DNA from: Talinum fruticosum
Lineage: Eukaryota > Streptophyta > Magnoliopsida > Caryophyllales > Talinaceae
Length of the DNA: 64,000 bases
Reading direction: 5' to 3'
Assembly: GCA_021018815.1 (NCBI GenBank)
Contig: JAITYX010000008.1
Span: 6,012,001-6,076,000 of the forward strand
The notes beneath the pieces were generated by a model, which had not been told where the DNA came from, ran no database searches, and saw nothing but the letters and a program-made list of their open reading frames with translations. This document shows, piece after piece, positions 46,813 through 59,600 of this stretch (the first letter of the stretch is position 1; every line of letters begins with the position of its first letter). Position numbers and translations under genes: made by a program.

Positions 46813-47878
46813 TACGGTGTCGTTTTGGTGGTACCATACTGGAGTAGATAGATAGATGCATTGGTCCGGGAGCTTTTCTTTTCTGCTTCTGTCTTGCTTC
46901 TCCAGGTTTTCTCTTTCTACCCCACTGCTGCTCGAGCAAGTTGCAACCAAAACTGTGAGTAAAAACTTCACTTTTAATTTTATTTAAACTGATTTTACAA
47001 GTAAGGTTGGATCGAGTGAGTGGAGAAATGAGAATGGTGGTGGGTTTATTTGGATTTGAAATTGTGTGATTTATGTTGGGTTATATGGGTTGTTGTGTAA
47101 TGTGGGTTGTTGGGTTGCTGAGATTGAGTGTTGATTTGCTGGGAAATTTGTGAATGGCTATTGATCGAACACTTTTGTAATGAGGGAGGAACCTTTTTGT
47201 GGGGAACCCTTTTGAGGGAAAAAGTTGAAGGGTAAGTAGCCTTTTGAGTTAATTGTGGATTTAAGGGATTACTTCCCTGAAATGAGGGCTCTTTTTGTGG
47301 GTGTCCCTCCAGTTTGATTATTAAGTAGGGCAGTAGGTATGGTCAGATTTTATTTTATTTTTTAACAGTTCTTGATTTTATGTGACATAGTTAATGGGAG
47401 AGGAAAAGGAGGTGTAGTTGCATGTGTTGTAGTTGATGTTCTTTGTGGATGATGTTAAGAAAATGCTGTGGCTGTTAACCAGAAGAATGGAACATGAAAG
47501 TTTGAAGATGGGAGGTGAATTCCCTGCCTTAGTAACTGGTAGTGAAGCTTATTTTTGAATTTACATTCTTCGGGAATGTATATTTGAAAATGTAGGTATC
47601 AATTTCTAGACGTGATATCTGGTTGAGATTCTAAATGTATTACCTGTATATGATACTTGTTGTTATGGCTAATGTCAAATTTTGTCTTATGTTTGTCTAA
47701 GATTTGACCTAGTTTTGTCCAAATTGTCATTCCACCATTGGTGTTAGGTGTTCAAATTTTTGTTCTTGTTGCGGTTCTTTTATTATGCTGGTAATGTTTG
47801 GAAAATGTTTATAAGCCTTTAATTTTGTCCATTCTTGGTTGCTTAGATTTGAGCATTTTGCTGGGGTTTCCTGTCTAG

Positions 47879-50800
47879 ATGAAGATGTTCGGATTTTCAC
47901 GAAGGCGTATGAAGCTTGGAAGGTTCCTCTTTCTATTATAATTGTGATAATTTATTTGCTTATTTAGCAGCAAAATGAAAACTTTATGTGGTCATCAGCT
48001 TTCTCTGTTTTTCTGGATAATGTTCTTTGTTAATTGGTTCATATAAGTGTATCATGTGTCAATTCTCGCAAGTTGCTCTTGTTCCCTTTTTGTTTTTAAT
48101 CCGACTTTCCAATCCAAACCACAAGCTTTATGAGCATTGTCAGTTCTCTACTTTTTTTCCTTTGGGGGGATAAGCTTTATGATTAGGAACTGGCAATGTG
48201 TAGTATAGTAGTTTGCTTCCGGTAGTAAGTGGATTAATGATGTTGCATGTTGATCAGTTAAAATAGATTAATGACAATGCTTAGGAAGAATGAGTGGCGT
48301 ACTTTTCTCTGAATCAAGCTAATGCCCAGCCTATTTCCTGTTGGATGACCTTTTTAATCATGTAATTTTTAATGTACACTTTATGAATCATTCTCTGCCC
48401 ATCCTTTGCTTAAGGGTATCACTCGAAAGTCTATGCTTGCATAATGGGAAACAATTGAACTAGGGCGGAGGGAGTTTACACGGCCTTTGAAGTTTAGTGG
48501 ATCAAAACAAGACGTTCCTCTGAAGTGTCTTTTCTTCCTTATGCTCTTGCAATAGGACGTTCAGATATATTCACTTCTAGATCTATACCTGATTTCTTGC
48601 CTAGACTGGGTGTGGAGGGTCTTGTGTGGGAGCCTTACTCTTTAGCTCCCCCTCTTCCAAAATAAAAAATAAAAAAATTGCCCTTTCAAACACATGGTGC
48701 AACAGTAATAGTCTACTCCCTGTAAAATTCAATAGGATAAAGTTGTGTACATTTGAGAACACCCCCCCAAAAAAAACCAGAAAAAGAGAAAATAGAAAAG
48801 ATCAATCTTGAGTGGAATTTCTATTGTGTGGTCTTCATTCAGTTGGTAAAACGATATTTCAGCTGACTGTTCACTCTAGCATCAATTGTATGCATTGTTT
48901 ATATTTATCATAATGGGCTTTCAAACATTGTAAAAATAGACCAGGCGAAGATAACCTGAAACCCAAACTGAAAATTGACCTAACACTTGAAACAGTTAAA
49001 CCTGAATTGATTCTAACCCGAACTCAATATTTTCCACACTAGTTATTTTCTTTGCAAGACTATCTTATTGGACCGAACATCAATCGATACAAAGTCAACC
49101 CGACTCAAACCGACCCGAATCGCATTTTCCATTTTGTGCCTCACATGTCATGTTCCTATTGAGCAATTGGCAATCAAACAATTGCATGCCTATCAGTTAT
49201 TTAGCTTGTTTAAGGAATGTATTTAGACCCCTAAAGAACGTTTAGTAGATCCAAGCAGCCTGCAACATAAACTTATCTTTATATGTGATGGACTTTTGGG
49301 CCTTTGGCAATTATACTCATAGCTAATGTTTTTGCTTCTAATATGATATTTTTTCATTCTCCTTCAGGCTAAAAGTGCACCTATCAGACCCTGCTCAGGG
49401 AACTAAAAGCCCTCTAAGGCCTTCCAAACGGACTAGCTATTCCAATGTAAAACTATAATCTCATCCTGATATTTCATTGCATAGGGAAGCACAAAGTACT
49501 AAACCCTTCACACTTTACAGGGTGAAAGCTTAGTTCCAGCTGCTGATAAGTCAGATGAGCCGGATTGTCAGTGTCCATCTGCTGCACAAGATATCAACAA
49601 TTGCACAACTGGCAGCTCTGAAAGCTGGATGGTGTTGTCGATAGCCGGAGACAAGCCTAAACCTCGCTTCAATGTAAAATGTCTGCTTCACTTTGTTTTA
49701 TATCAGAGTCTTCTCTGTCCATATATGGCCAGAAATTTTGTACAACAGTGTTGATGCATTTGAGTTTCGTAAAATATAATAGTACCAATTAAATTCTGGG
49801 CGTACATGCTAAAATTTTGAAGGATTTTTATACAAAAATTTAAATATTTTTTCAGTTAGTGTGCATGGACACTAATATCCACAGTGTAGATCAGCCCGTG
49901 TATGTGTATATAATTAAGCTGAATAAGATGAATCTTGTTTTCTCTGGTTAAACAGCATGCAGCGGCTGTAGTGGGAAACAAGATGGTGGTAGTTGGTGGG
50001 GAATCTACGAATGGAATGTTAGATGATGTGCAGGTTGTTCAATACTTCTGCCTTATTAAGTTGTTCTGTTGTCAGACTGAAAGTAAAGATTATTATGCAA
50101 TTAACATCTGTGACTGCAGGTGCTTAGTTTTGATCAATTTTCATGGACAACGGCATCTTCAAAAATATACTTGTCACCTACTAGTTTGCCTCTGAAGATC
50201 CCATCTTGCAAGGGCCACTGTCTGGTACTGTTTCTGTTATATATCTCTCTTTAGATTAAGAAAATTTTTTTACCTTTTGGTATACAACATATTTTTATAT
50301 CTCTTAAATGAAGGTGTTTTGTTTACTTTTTAATTGTTTGTTGCCTGAATGACAAGGCATTTTACATTGAAAAGTTAGGAGAGATGAGTGCGACATTTAG
50401 AATGCATAGATGGGTCTATAGACTCAGTGTGTTCAATGGGTCAGGGAACAGGGGGAGGGTTAAATAACTGAAAGAATGGGGAGATCACTATAGTCTTGGG
50501 TCTACATACCCCGGGCTATGGTATATTTTGTAATATGAAGAAGTTCATGCAATTGTTGTGCATATCTCCACCATTCATAGATGCTAGATCTTATGAAGAC
50601 CTAGATAGGAAGGTATATCTCACATCAGGGTTACTAGAATTTAGATACATTATTTTGTTTTGTTTTGATAAAGAATTTCTCTTCCCAGCAAGATGTTGGT
50701 AGTTGTAGCAAATGTTTTCTTATCATTTAATCAAGCGAACTTTGGAAGGAAAAGAATTTATTTTTGAAAAGCTATTTACAAAAAATCATTCAAAAACAAG

Positions 50801-53800
50801 TAGAGAGTCTAGAGGAGCAGTCATTAATTGTGTATCTGGTGATCTTCTCTTAATTAGGTTTCTTGGGGTAAGAAAGCTCTTTTGGTTGGAGGAAAGACTG
50901 ATCCTAGCAGCGATAAAATTGCAGGTTTGTACTCTAAGAATATTGCTTGTTGCCTCCTTGGCCACTATCTATTAGCACATGGGAGATGAGAGTCTTGTTT
51001 CTCTGTTTGTATTTGCAGTTTGGGCATTTGACACAGAAACAGAATGCTGGTCGTTAATGGAAGCAAAGGGAGATGTACCGGTAAGTTCTTAATTGGAAAC
51101 TCAACAAAAAGATGAACATGCTTTTGCTTGAGGACTGGACTTTTGTTGTTTTATTTCATCTATTTTATTTTTATAAAAAAGATATAATATAGGTATGTTT
51201 GCTTCAGCACTCGACTCATTGAATGAGGAAGTTTGTTCTTTGCTTGAGGACGGGACTTGTGGATAGGATAAGCATCCAAATCCAGATCAATAATCTGAGG
51301 GTCACCACTCACCTAGGCAGGGTGTGGATATGATAAGCATGTAAACCGTAAATGTAATTAGAGGGAGACTTTTTACTTACCTTAGGGTCCATGATGCTCT
51401 CCTGGTCTAATGATCACCTAAGTCATTGTCTTCCATCCCATTCTTCCTTTGAGTGATTAGATGCTCACATTGCAATTTTATCAGATGCTCACATTGCAAT
51501 CTTTTCAATGTTGGTAATGTATGCACATTAAATCTGCAATTGAAAGAAGGAAATTCAATGCAGGTTGCTCGCAATGGCCATTCAGTAGTCAAATCAAGCT
51601 CTGTTTTGATCCTCTTTGGAGGGGAAGACTCTAAAAGACGGAAGTTAAATGACCTTCATATGTTTGATCTGAAGTCCATGACATGGCTGCCTCTTCAATG
51701 CACGTAAGCAGCTCCCGGTTTTTCATGAATTCTGGTAGGTAATTGGTGTTTATCATCGGCATTTTCACATGCACATGACTGAACAGGGGAACTGGACCAT
51801 CACCAAGATCCAATCATGTTGCAGCATTATATGATGATAGAACACTTTATGTATTTGGTGGTTCATCTAAGTCCAGGAGTTTGAATGACTTGTATTCTTT
51901 AGATTTTGAAACGGTATGTCGAACAGCTGTGCTCATGTTTGTGTACATTACTTTTTAAAATGTTGAGGATATTTGTGAATCGAGGTTTCAATTTGCTTTG
52001 AAGCCTTAACTATGTTCTTATGTCACAGATGATGTGGTCAAGAATCAAGATCCGAGGTTTCCATCCTTCACCAAGAGCTGGTTGTTGCGGTGTTCTTTGT
52101 GGATCAAAATGGTATATTGCTGGCGGTGGAAGCCGGAAAAAAGTACGCACAACATCCACCTTTTTTTTTGAGGTTATAAATAACAATTGAGGAGCCCCAT
52201 CTGGAGATGCTAGCGCTGGGGGTACTTGGGGGAGGGGGAACTGTACGGTGTGCTTATGATTTCCTCTTCATTCTAACATTATCATCCTATTTAAGTATTT
52301 ATACAGAACACTGGAACTCAACTTTTTGAATTATGCGGTGATTTAGTTAAAATTAATAAAACATTCAGCAACTTTGAACTATGTGCTTCAAATTATTTTT
52401 ATTTTATGAGACTCGAAATTCAACAGTTTCAGATCATTCTACCAAAGTCCTTTTTTGGTTTCTTGGTTTGATGGGTATGGGTAAGGATGGCCCTCCTACT
52501 TAGCCCACTGTCGAGCCCAATCTAGGAGTTCAGGCTTGGGAAGGGGAGCCCTTGGGGGTGGGGGGGATTCGCACAACGTAGAAGTCGTTCAATATCAGAA
52601 TCAGATGTTCACCTTGGGGATGGTTTGGTGCAGGTTTCCCCATTCTCTATCGGGGTTCTATACTCACTAGAGCATTTCTTGATTCACTATAAGAAAGCCA
52701 TTGTTTATTCAACGCTGCATCGCAAATTAGTTCACTCACTTTTCATATTCATATGTTGCATGAGAATTGTCCACTTTAGGGTATTGTTGTCTTTCTTCTC
52801 ATTCAATTACTCACTGAGCGGTTTATTTAGAAGCTTCTTTTTACTGCAGTCATCGAGCTGCTTTTGATGCTTTTCTTGTGCATCATGCAGGACATTTGGA
52901 GACTTTAGTTTTTGACGTTCTAAAAGCTGAATGGTTGGTTGCAACTACTTCACCTTCATCCTCTATCACTACCAATAAGGTGAGATGCCTTATCTTTGTC
53001 ATACATTGAAATGCTGACCTGTAATTATTGACTTTTGGTGTATTATTGAAAGTACAACTTTTTCTTATGGATTTTCTCAAAAAAATTCCATTGATGTGCA
53101 GGAAAGTTTACCTCTATATGCCTACTTATAAGTTATACTACTGTCTAGATCTTGACACCAGATATTACTTGCTTACAATTTTTCTTTGTCCATCTCCGTT
53201 CTTCAACACTTTGCGTAATTTTTCGTATCCTTGTAGTTATATCCTTGCATGTTCGGCACATTCATTTTGTCCCCTCAAAAAGAAAAGGAAAGAATGCTAA
53301 CTATGTAATTTGCAGGGATTTAGTCTTGTGCTAGTGCGACACAAGGAAAAGGATTTTCTCGTTGCATTTGGAGGAACCAGAAAAGAACCGTCAAATCAGG
53401 TTTGCTTTAATTTTCTATTGTTTTAATTATTGTTATACCCCAACTGCATGCAATCTTTATCCAAGTTTTCTTTCACAGGTCGAAGTGCTGATATTGGAGA
53501 AGAATGGAAACTCTTCAGGGAGGAGATTTTCATCGAACAAAGATGCGGGGCAACTGATACGCCATCATCACACGTCATCAAATGATTTTGCATCTCATCT
53601 ACATAGTGCTTCATCCTGTCCGGTTGATTCACTTAGACAAAATTTAGCATCTATAATAGAAGAACATGGCTCTTCTAGGAGATCTTTGTCAGAGACTGTT
53701 CTCGATACAACTAGTGCTTCTATAAGTGGTTCTTCTAGGAAGCAATCTAGCAACGAGGAGGAGTTGGCCCATAAACCAGCAAAGGCTTCCGAAGATGATC

Positions 53801-55705
53801 ACTCTTTCTTGCAGGTTGGCTATCTTCTTCCAGTGTACTATTACCTTTCTTGGTGTCGACTTTCCTTTTTCCTCCCATTTTGATACTTGTTTTTCTGCAT
53901 CTCTTCAATGTCATAGATAGGGTATGGATCTCGTCTGTGTTCTGTTGCACGTTTGTTTTCTGCGGGTTATCCCATCTATGGATACGAGTCACTGTCACAC
54001 TGATATATTAGGATAACGACAATGACGTGAAACAATGGGTGAAAAAGGATACAACACGTTTTGTGGATGTATTGAAGAAAAAAATTTATCTAATTGGCAT
54101 TTACTGTTCAATTATTTAACACTTGTCAGAAATGGATACTATTAATTGATGAGAGTGTACATGCTTCTGAGGTCTTCATGTTAGTGTTAGGGTTGCCGTC
54201 TTGACCTCACTAGACTGCACTGTGATTGGATCCATCCGTGCTTTCCGAGTTTTCGCTGTCTCATGGTATTACTACTATTCGAATTTTAATTTCTGATATG
54301 ATTGTGATGATGACAATGAAAATTTCAGGTTCTCTAAGTATATGATTTTCTTATGAAGAAAAATGTGTGACTGCAGTTAAGATTTTTCACCTTGGTTGTG
54401 TTTTAGCACTGACACAGTGATGGAATCTCAGTTCTTGGAGCAAAGAAAACCACCAGAAGTGACTTATTCAACTGAAACATCAGGTAGATCTATCATGGAA
54501 GCGGTGCCATCTTTATCTAGCTCTGGAAACATGAATGTGCCCAGTTCTATCATCGAGAAATTTCCCTGGAAATGGAAGAGACACTTCTCCCAGAAGTTGA
54601 TGGAAAATCAGCCTTCTCGACTCATTCAAGTGTATATCAATTGTATGAAACGAGAATGGCTGCCTTGATAAGGAAGAATGGGATGCTTGAAGGACAATTA
54701 GCAGCTGCTGTGGCAAGTCGAGAAGCAGCTGAGAAAAATTTATCCTCTGCTGTAAAGAGTAGGCAAGAGATGGAGAAAAAGCTCGAAGAGACAGTGAAAG
54801 AGATGGAGTTACTCAAGGAAAAACTTGCTGGTATGGAGCTCGCTCAGGAGGAAACTAATAACTTGTCAAATATGGTGCATTCGGACAATGTGAGGCTTGA
54901 ACATGATGTAGCTTTCCTTAAAGCCGTCCTTGATGACACCCAAAAGGTATGTTCGTCTTCCATGATGTCAAGTTCAACCCCCCTTTCGGGTTTGTGAATG
55001 ACCTTATTGATTTGACATATATCTTGTTCTTGTCCCTGTCTTTTTCTCCTCTCGAATTTGACTGCAGGAGCTGCATTCCACAAGGGGAGTTTTGGCTAAT
55101 GAAAGAGCAAGAGCATTTCAGCTACAGGTATGACTGTATTGCACAGGCTTTTTTTTTGGGTTGACGTTTATATGGTATTGCACTTCGTTCAATCTTAGTG
55201 TTGATCTTTATGCATAGCATGATGGAGTTGTCCGTTAGTTGACTGCAAACATTTTCAGTTATTTTTTGGGTAACTGCATGTTTTATGTTGTTAAAATGTC
55301 TATATCTATGTCAGGAGTGTTGAGAATCTAATACATATAGTTGACGTGAAAGATTACCCTCCCCCCCAATTCCCCAAAAAAGAACCACAAAAAAGAAAAA
55401 GGAGAAGAAAACTAGTAAAAACCAGTCCTGAAAACAAATTCAAAGGTATTGAATTTATTCTTCAAATGTCTTTCTAGGTGAAGAACAACATGATCACATG
55501 CTCCTACTTTCCGAACATAAATGCCCTTGATTCTATGTTGGGATGTCCTTCCTATGCTATATTAATTTGATAATTTAATTTTTTGTTCCGGGATAAGCCA
55601 CTGATATTCACAAAAATCTTGCAGGTTGAAGTATTTCACCTCAAGCAAAGATTGCAGTCGTTGGAGAATCGGACTGCTTCGCAAAGAAAGCAATTCCAAG
55701 TGTAG
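47879..55705 (+). CDS. Kelch-repeat protein with C-terminal coiled coil; two 1-bp frameshifts
   Basis: Exons: 47879-47922, 49368-49446, 49521-49673, 49956-50033, 50120-50224, 50858-50924, 51019-51080, 51564-51703, 51787-51913, 52029-52142, 52891-52979, 53316-53399, 53479-53814, 54432-54946, 55068-55127 and 55625-55705. A leader intron (46955-47878) ends just at the ATG. The protein starts MKMFGFSRRRMKLGR and has about five Kelch blades (HAAAVVGNKMVVVGGEST, ALLVGGKTD, VLILFGGEDS, LYVFGGSS, WYIAGGGSRKK). A Ser-rich linker and a long coiled coil follow (MLEGQLAAAVASREAAEKNL... to VFHLKQRLQSLENR). It resembles plant acyl-CoA-binding Kelch proteins but has no acyl-CoA-binding domain, like Arabidopsis At5g04420. 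Exon 10 ends in six A (52137-52142) where seven are needed for phase, and near 54561-54566 (TTTCCC) a base is missing before LEMEETLLPEV. With both restored the total is 2136 nt (711 residues). Role unknown; Kelch blades usually bind protein partners. Confidence 0.88.
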
Positions 55706-56634
55706 TTCATGACGGACTTCAGTTTCTGCGAACTGCTACATCAAGGCGTTGGGTCATTTTGCTGGGGTTGGTATTTGGTGACTTTGAATTGATGTATAAT
55801 ATATCATATCAGCTGTAATTGTAAATGGTGTTTGCTTTCTCTTTGTAAATATTGCATATTTCAGTTTCTACTTAATTATTCTGTAAATCCATTTGGGTTA
55901 ATATATAAGAATTTTTACTTGTTTTTAATTTTGCCGAACTTTGGACAAGATGTTTTCCGTCCATGGTGACCAGTCTCTTCAGGGAAATATGGCATGTAAT
56001 TTCTATAATTTTTAGGGTGCTACCATTAAGCAATCATGACCGTTCCAATGCCCAAATGAATAACTGAAAATATACCTATAATCAAATTGAATGAAATGAG
56101 ATTTGGATGCATAAACTCGTATAGGATCACATACTGATACTGTTAATATAATACAAGCTCAGTTTCATCCTGGTCAATCCACAAGACTCACTCAAGATAG
56201 TAATGCTAGATTTCAATTCATAAGAAAGCGATTTTTGCATTCTGAAGTAAATAAAAGATGCCCAGAAGTGAGAGTAATCCTCTGAGCAGAGCATGTCAGA
56301 TTTATTCTGTCAAAATATTCTACAAGGTTTCTTTTTAGATTTTAATTCAGACCCACTCCTCTCAAAAAAAAAAAAAAAGGGAAAAAATTACAACAGATTG
56401 AACAGCTATAATTATGGCTGCTAATTGATAGTACAATACCATATTATACAATCATCCAGAAGGCTAGGCAGCAGCTTTATCGCAAACTTGTAATGTTCCA
56501 TCATCTGACGCTGCATCAGTTTAGCTCTTGCGCGTAATGCACATTGCCACGAGGATGAACAGATCGATCTGGACGTAACATCGATAAACAAATAGAGATT
56601 AAACAAAAACTTTCTATAATGTTACATACAAACA
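55706..56634. other. Convergent intergenic region between the Kelch gene and APC7
   Basis: Holds the 3' UTRs of both genes, with AATATATAAGAA-like polyadenylation context near 55900 on the plus side. No coding frame or RNA gene is supported. Confidence 0.5.
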
Positions 56635-59600
56635 TCAAAGAAGCTCGGTTTCTTCCTGGTCGCCTTCCCCATCGTCAACCTCATTATCCTCGTCTTCGTC
56701 AGGTGCGTCTGGATCAACTCCCTACAACATCAAAAGGGTTACAGTCAAAGGTACGGTATATTATACACAACCAAGCCCAACTCCAACGTAATTCAAATAC
56801 CAGAAACTTGCAATGTCAACACAACTACGATAGAACTCATTTCACAAAGCACAAACCTTCATCAGTTTCTCTAAACGCTCCAGCCCTTTCTTCGCAGCTT
56901 CATTTTGTGGGTTTATTCTGATATTCAGATAAAAAAAAAAAAAAGGTATGTTACAAAACAAACAAGTCATCGATCGGTACATAATTGTCAAGTAGTCAAC
57001 CATGAATTGAATGTGCAGCTTCTGTAAAATGAGAAAGTCTCACACAGATACGCAGTCTACTGTATGGAAAGCCAAATGGATTGAATCATGGACACGAGTT
57101 TTACCTGAGAGCCGCCTGATAATGAGATAGTGCCTCTTGTAACATATTTGTGGCAGCAAAAACTTGGGCAAGCTTAACATGAAGAGAATCATCTGCCCAG
57201 TCTTTAAGGTATCTCTCAAGAAGAGAGACAGCATCTCCATTTCGACCCTCAACTACGTGAAGCTCAGCAAGTGCTAAAGCAGCCCCAAGATAACCAGGTT
57301 CTAATCTTAGTGCAGATTCATAGAATTTCTTTGCCTGCAGAATTTGTCAATGCAATAAAAGTCTCATACTCTCAGTAAAGAAGATATGCATCATAAGCAT
57401 CCATTCCCTTTGGTTCTCCATATTAATAGGATATATTACTACTTGGCCTCTATCAAAAACAAAATCCCATCAGGAGCAGAGAAGGACAGAAGGTGAATAA
57501 GCAACTAACTTCATTGAAAATTCAGTCGGAGGACCTCACCTTTTCCCTTCCACTGGAACTTTTTGCATGCACATCTCCAACTAACTTCAAAGCCTTTGCT
57601 GATTGCGGCATAGTCTTCATTGCTTCTCTAGCAGTATATAAAGCCTCTTTGACCTTAGAAATTGCTAAATACGAATGAACCAAGCCTGTAAACATTATTA
57701 AAATTAATTAGCCCAAATAAATACAGACTGGAACCAAACAGCACATCACGTTAAGATTTCTTTTATTTTAGATTCCTAAAAAGTAACCTTGATAGGAACG
57801 GAGATCAGGTTTTAGTTCTTGTGCACTTCTGAAGGCAGCGGCAGCTGCATCTGGTCGATTTGATGACAAAAGCAAGTTCCCCTGAATAAAAGTTGACGGT
57901 ATCAAGTTAAATATAAGCACACAAATTGGTATTAAAGGAAGCAACAAAAAGGGGCATACCTAATCATATTGTATTAAAGCAAGTTACCATGAATAATCTT
58001 TCCAGTACTAAGTATTAACACTTCAAATGGGCTTAAATCTAAATTAAAAGGGTTTAGAGTATAATGTCCATGCTCACTGAATTCAACTAGACTTGCACTA
58101 AACATCCTTTTTCTGATTAATTTAAGACATACCTTCACAATATAACCAGTTACATGTCTTTCATCGATTTGAATACTCTGTCAATAGAACACAAAAATGC
58201 AAAGGACGTGAGAATGCAAAAACAATTATAATGCTTAATGAAGAGGGAACGAAATTCCAAAAGAGATCCAACTGAAGAATTGGAAAATTGAACCAAAATA
58301 AATCACATCAAACCTTTTCCAAATAAGTTAGAGCTCCTCTTTCATCTTTCCGCTGCCACAAGACAGACAAAGCAACAAGTACTTCTGGTCTTGTAGAATC
58401 AATGTTTAACAAATCGTGCACCAGTTTGTTCAGCTTCAGGTAATCTGATTTGTTTTTTAGAAGTATTGCATACTCATCCATATAAGTAACTACATAAGGA
58501 TCCAAAGCACGAGCCTGCCAACACCATTGATTTGTACTTAAGAAGTATGCAGCTAAGGCCATCACCAACTTCACCAAAAAGAAACGTCCATTTTTACCTT
58601 TTCAAAGTTCATCATAGCTTCATCATTCTTCCCAAATATGGCATCAACCTTCACCAACAGAAGCAAAAGAATATTCATATCCATACCCCAAAGCTGAGAG
58701 TGATGAAGTGACAACTTCCAGTAACAGATGAAAGCAAGAAGAAATCTATTGATGAAAGCAGGTTTTTGAAACAGAAATATATGCACCATTCACAGCTTTT
58801 ATTCTAAATAAATATACAACCAAGGAATGAGCTTTTACTAACCTTTGCAATTTCAAGTAACAGATGCACATTATTTGGGAATCTCTGCAAAAGGTCTGCG
58901 AAGATTTCCAAGCCACCTGTCAATCACCAGATATATTAAAACATGAATGAATAAGAGTCCTTCATTTGGGGGGTTGGGGGCCAATGAGCCTAAGTGAGGC
59001 CAATAATGGCCCAAGATATAGTTCTCACTCATATATCTACCCATTCCATATTAATAACACAAGTGGAGTTTCAATAAGGCAATAACAAAGCTGGAAATAT
59101 ATGGCTTCTAGCCCTGGCTAGGAAAAACCTATGATTCGTAGACTTTTCTGAAGGGTGCAGTCACAACATTTTTCTCACATAAAAACGGCGTCATCACACC
59201 TGGAAAAATAACAGCCAAAAAAGAAAAAAATTGACACATGTGCCGGCTGCAATCAACCATGTCAGACACTAGGCAACAGCACTGCAGGTTTTTCACTATG
59301 TTGCCTTCACAAACAGAACAGCAAAAGCTGCAAGAATACAACTACAAATCTTCCTGTTTCACTTTTCATTTTTGTAGGCTTATATGTTATTGTATTGACA
59401 TATTGGCTACAAAGACAGCAACTAATTAGCTTGCATTAACTGGAAATGTAAGAAACTAGAAATGGAAGAAGAATATAGATGACAATGTTTAGAATGAGAA
59501 AGAATCAGAGAAGCAAGAAAGTTGTTAAATTTCATCCCGCTTTTGCACAACCTGAGAAAGCAGGAGTCCAGAACAGCTGTGGGTTAGAGTTACCATCTCC

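Noticed and set aside
54407..54431. Acceptor at TTTTAG (54406) for the long Kelch exon
   Set aside because: It would enter out of phase with the previous exon. The acceptor at 54430-54431 gives phase 0 and, with the missing base, a 516-nt exon.
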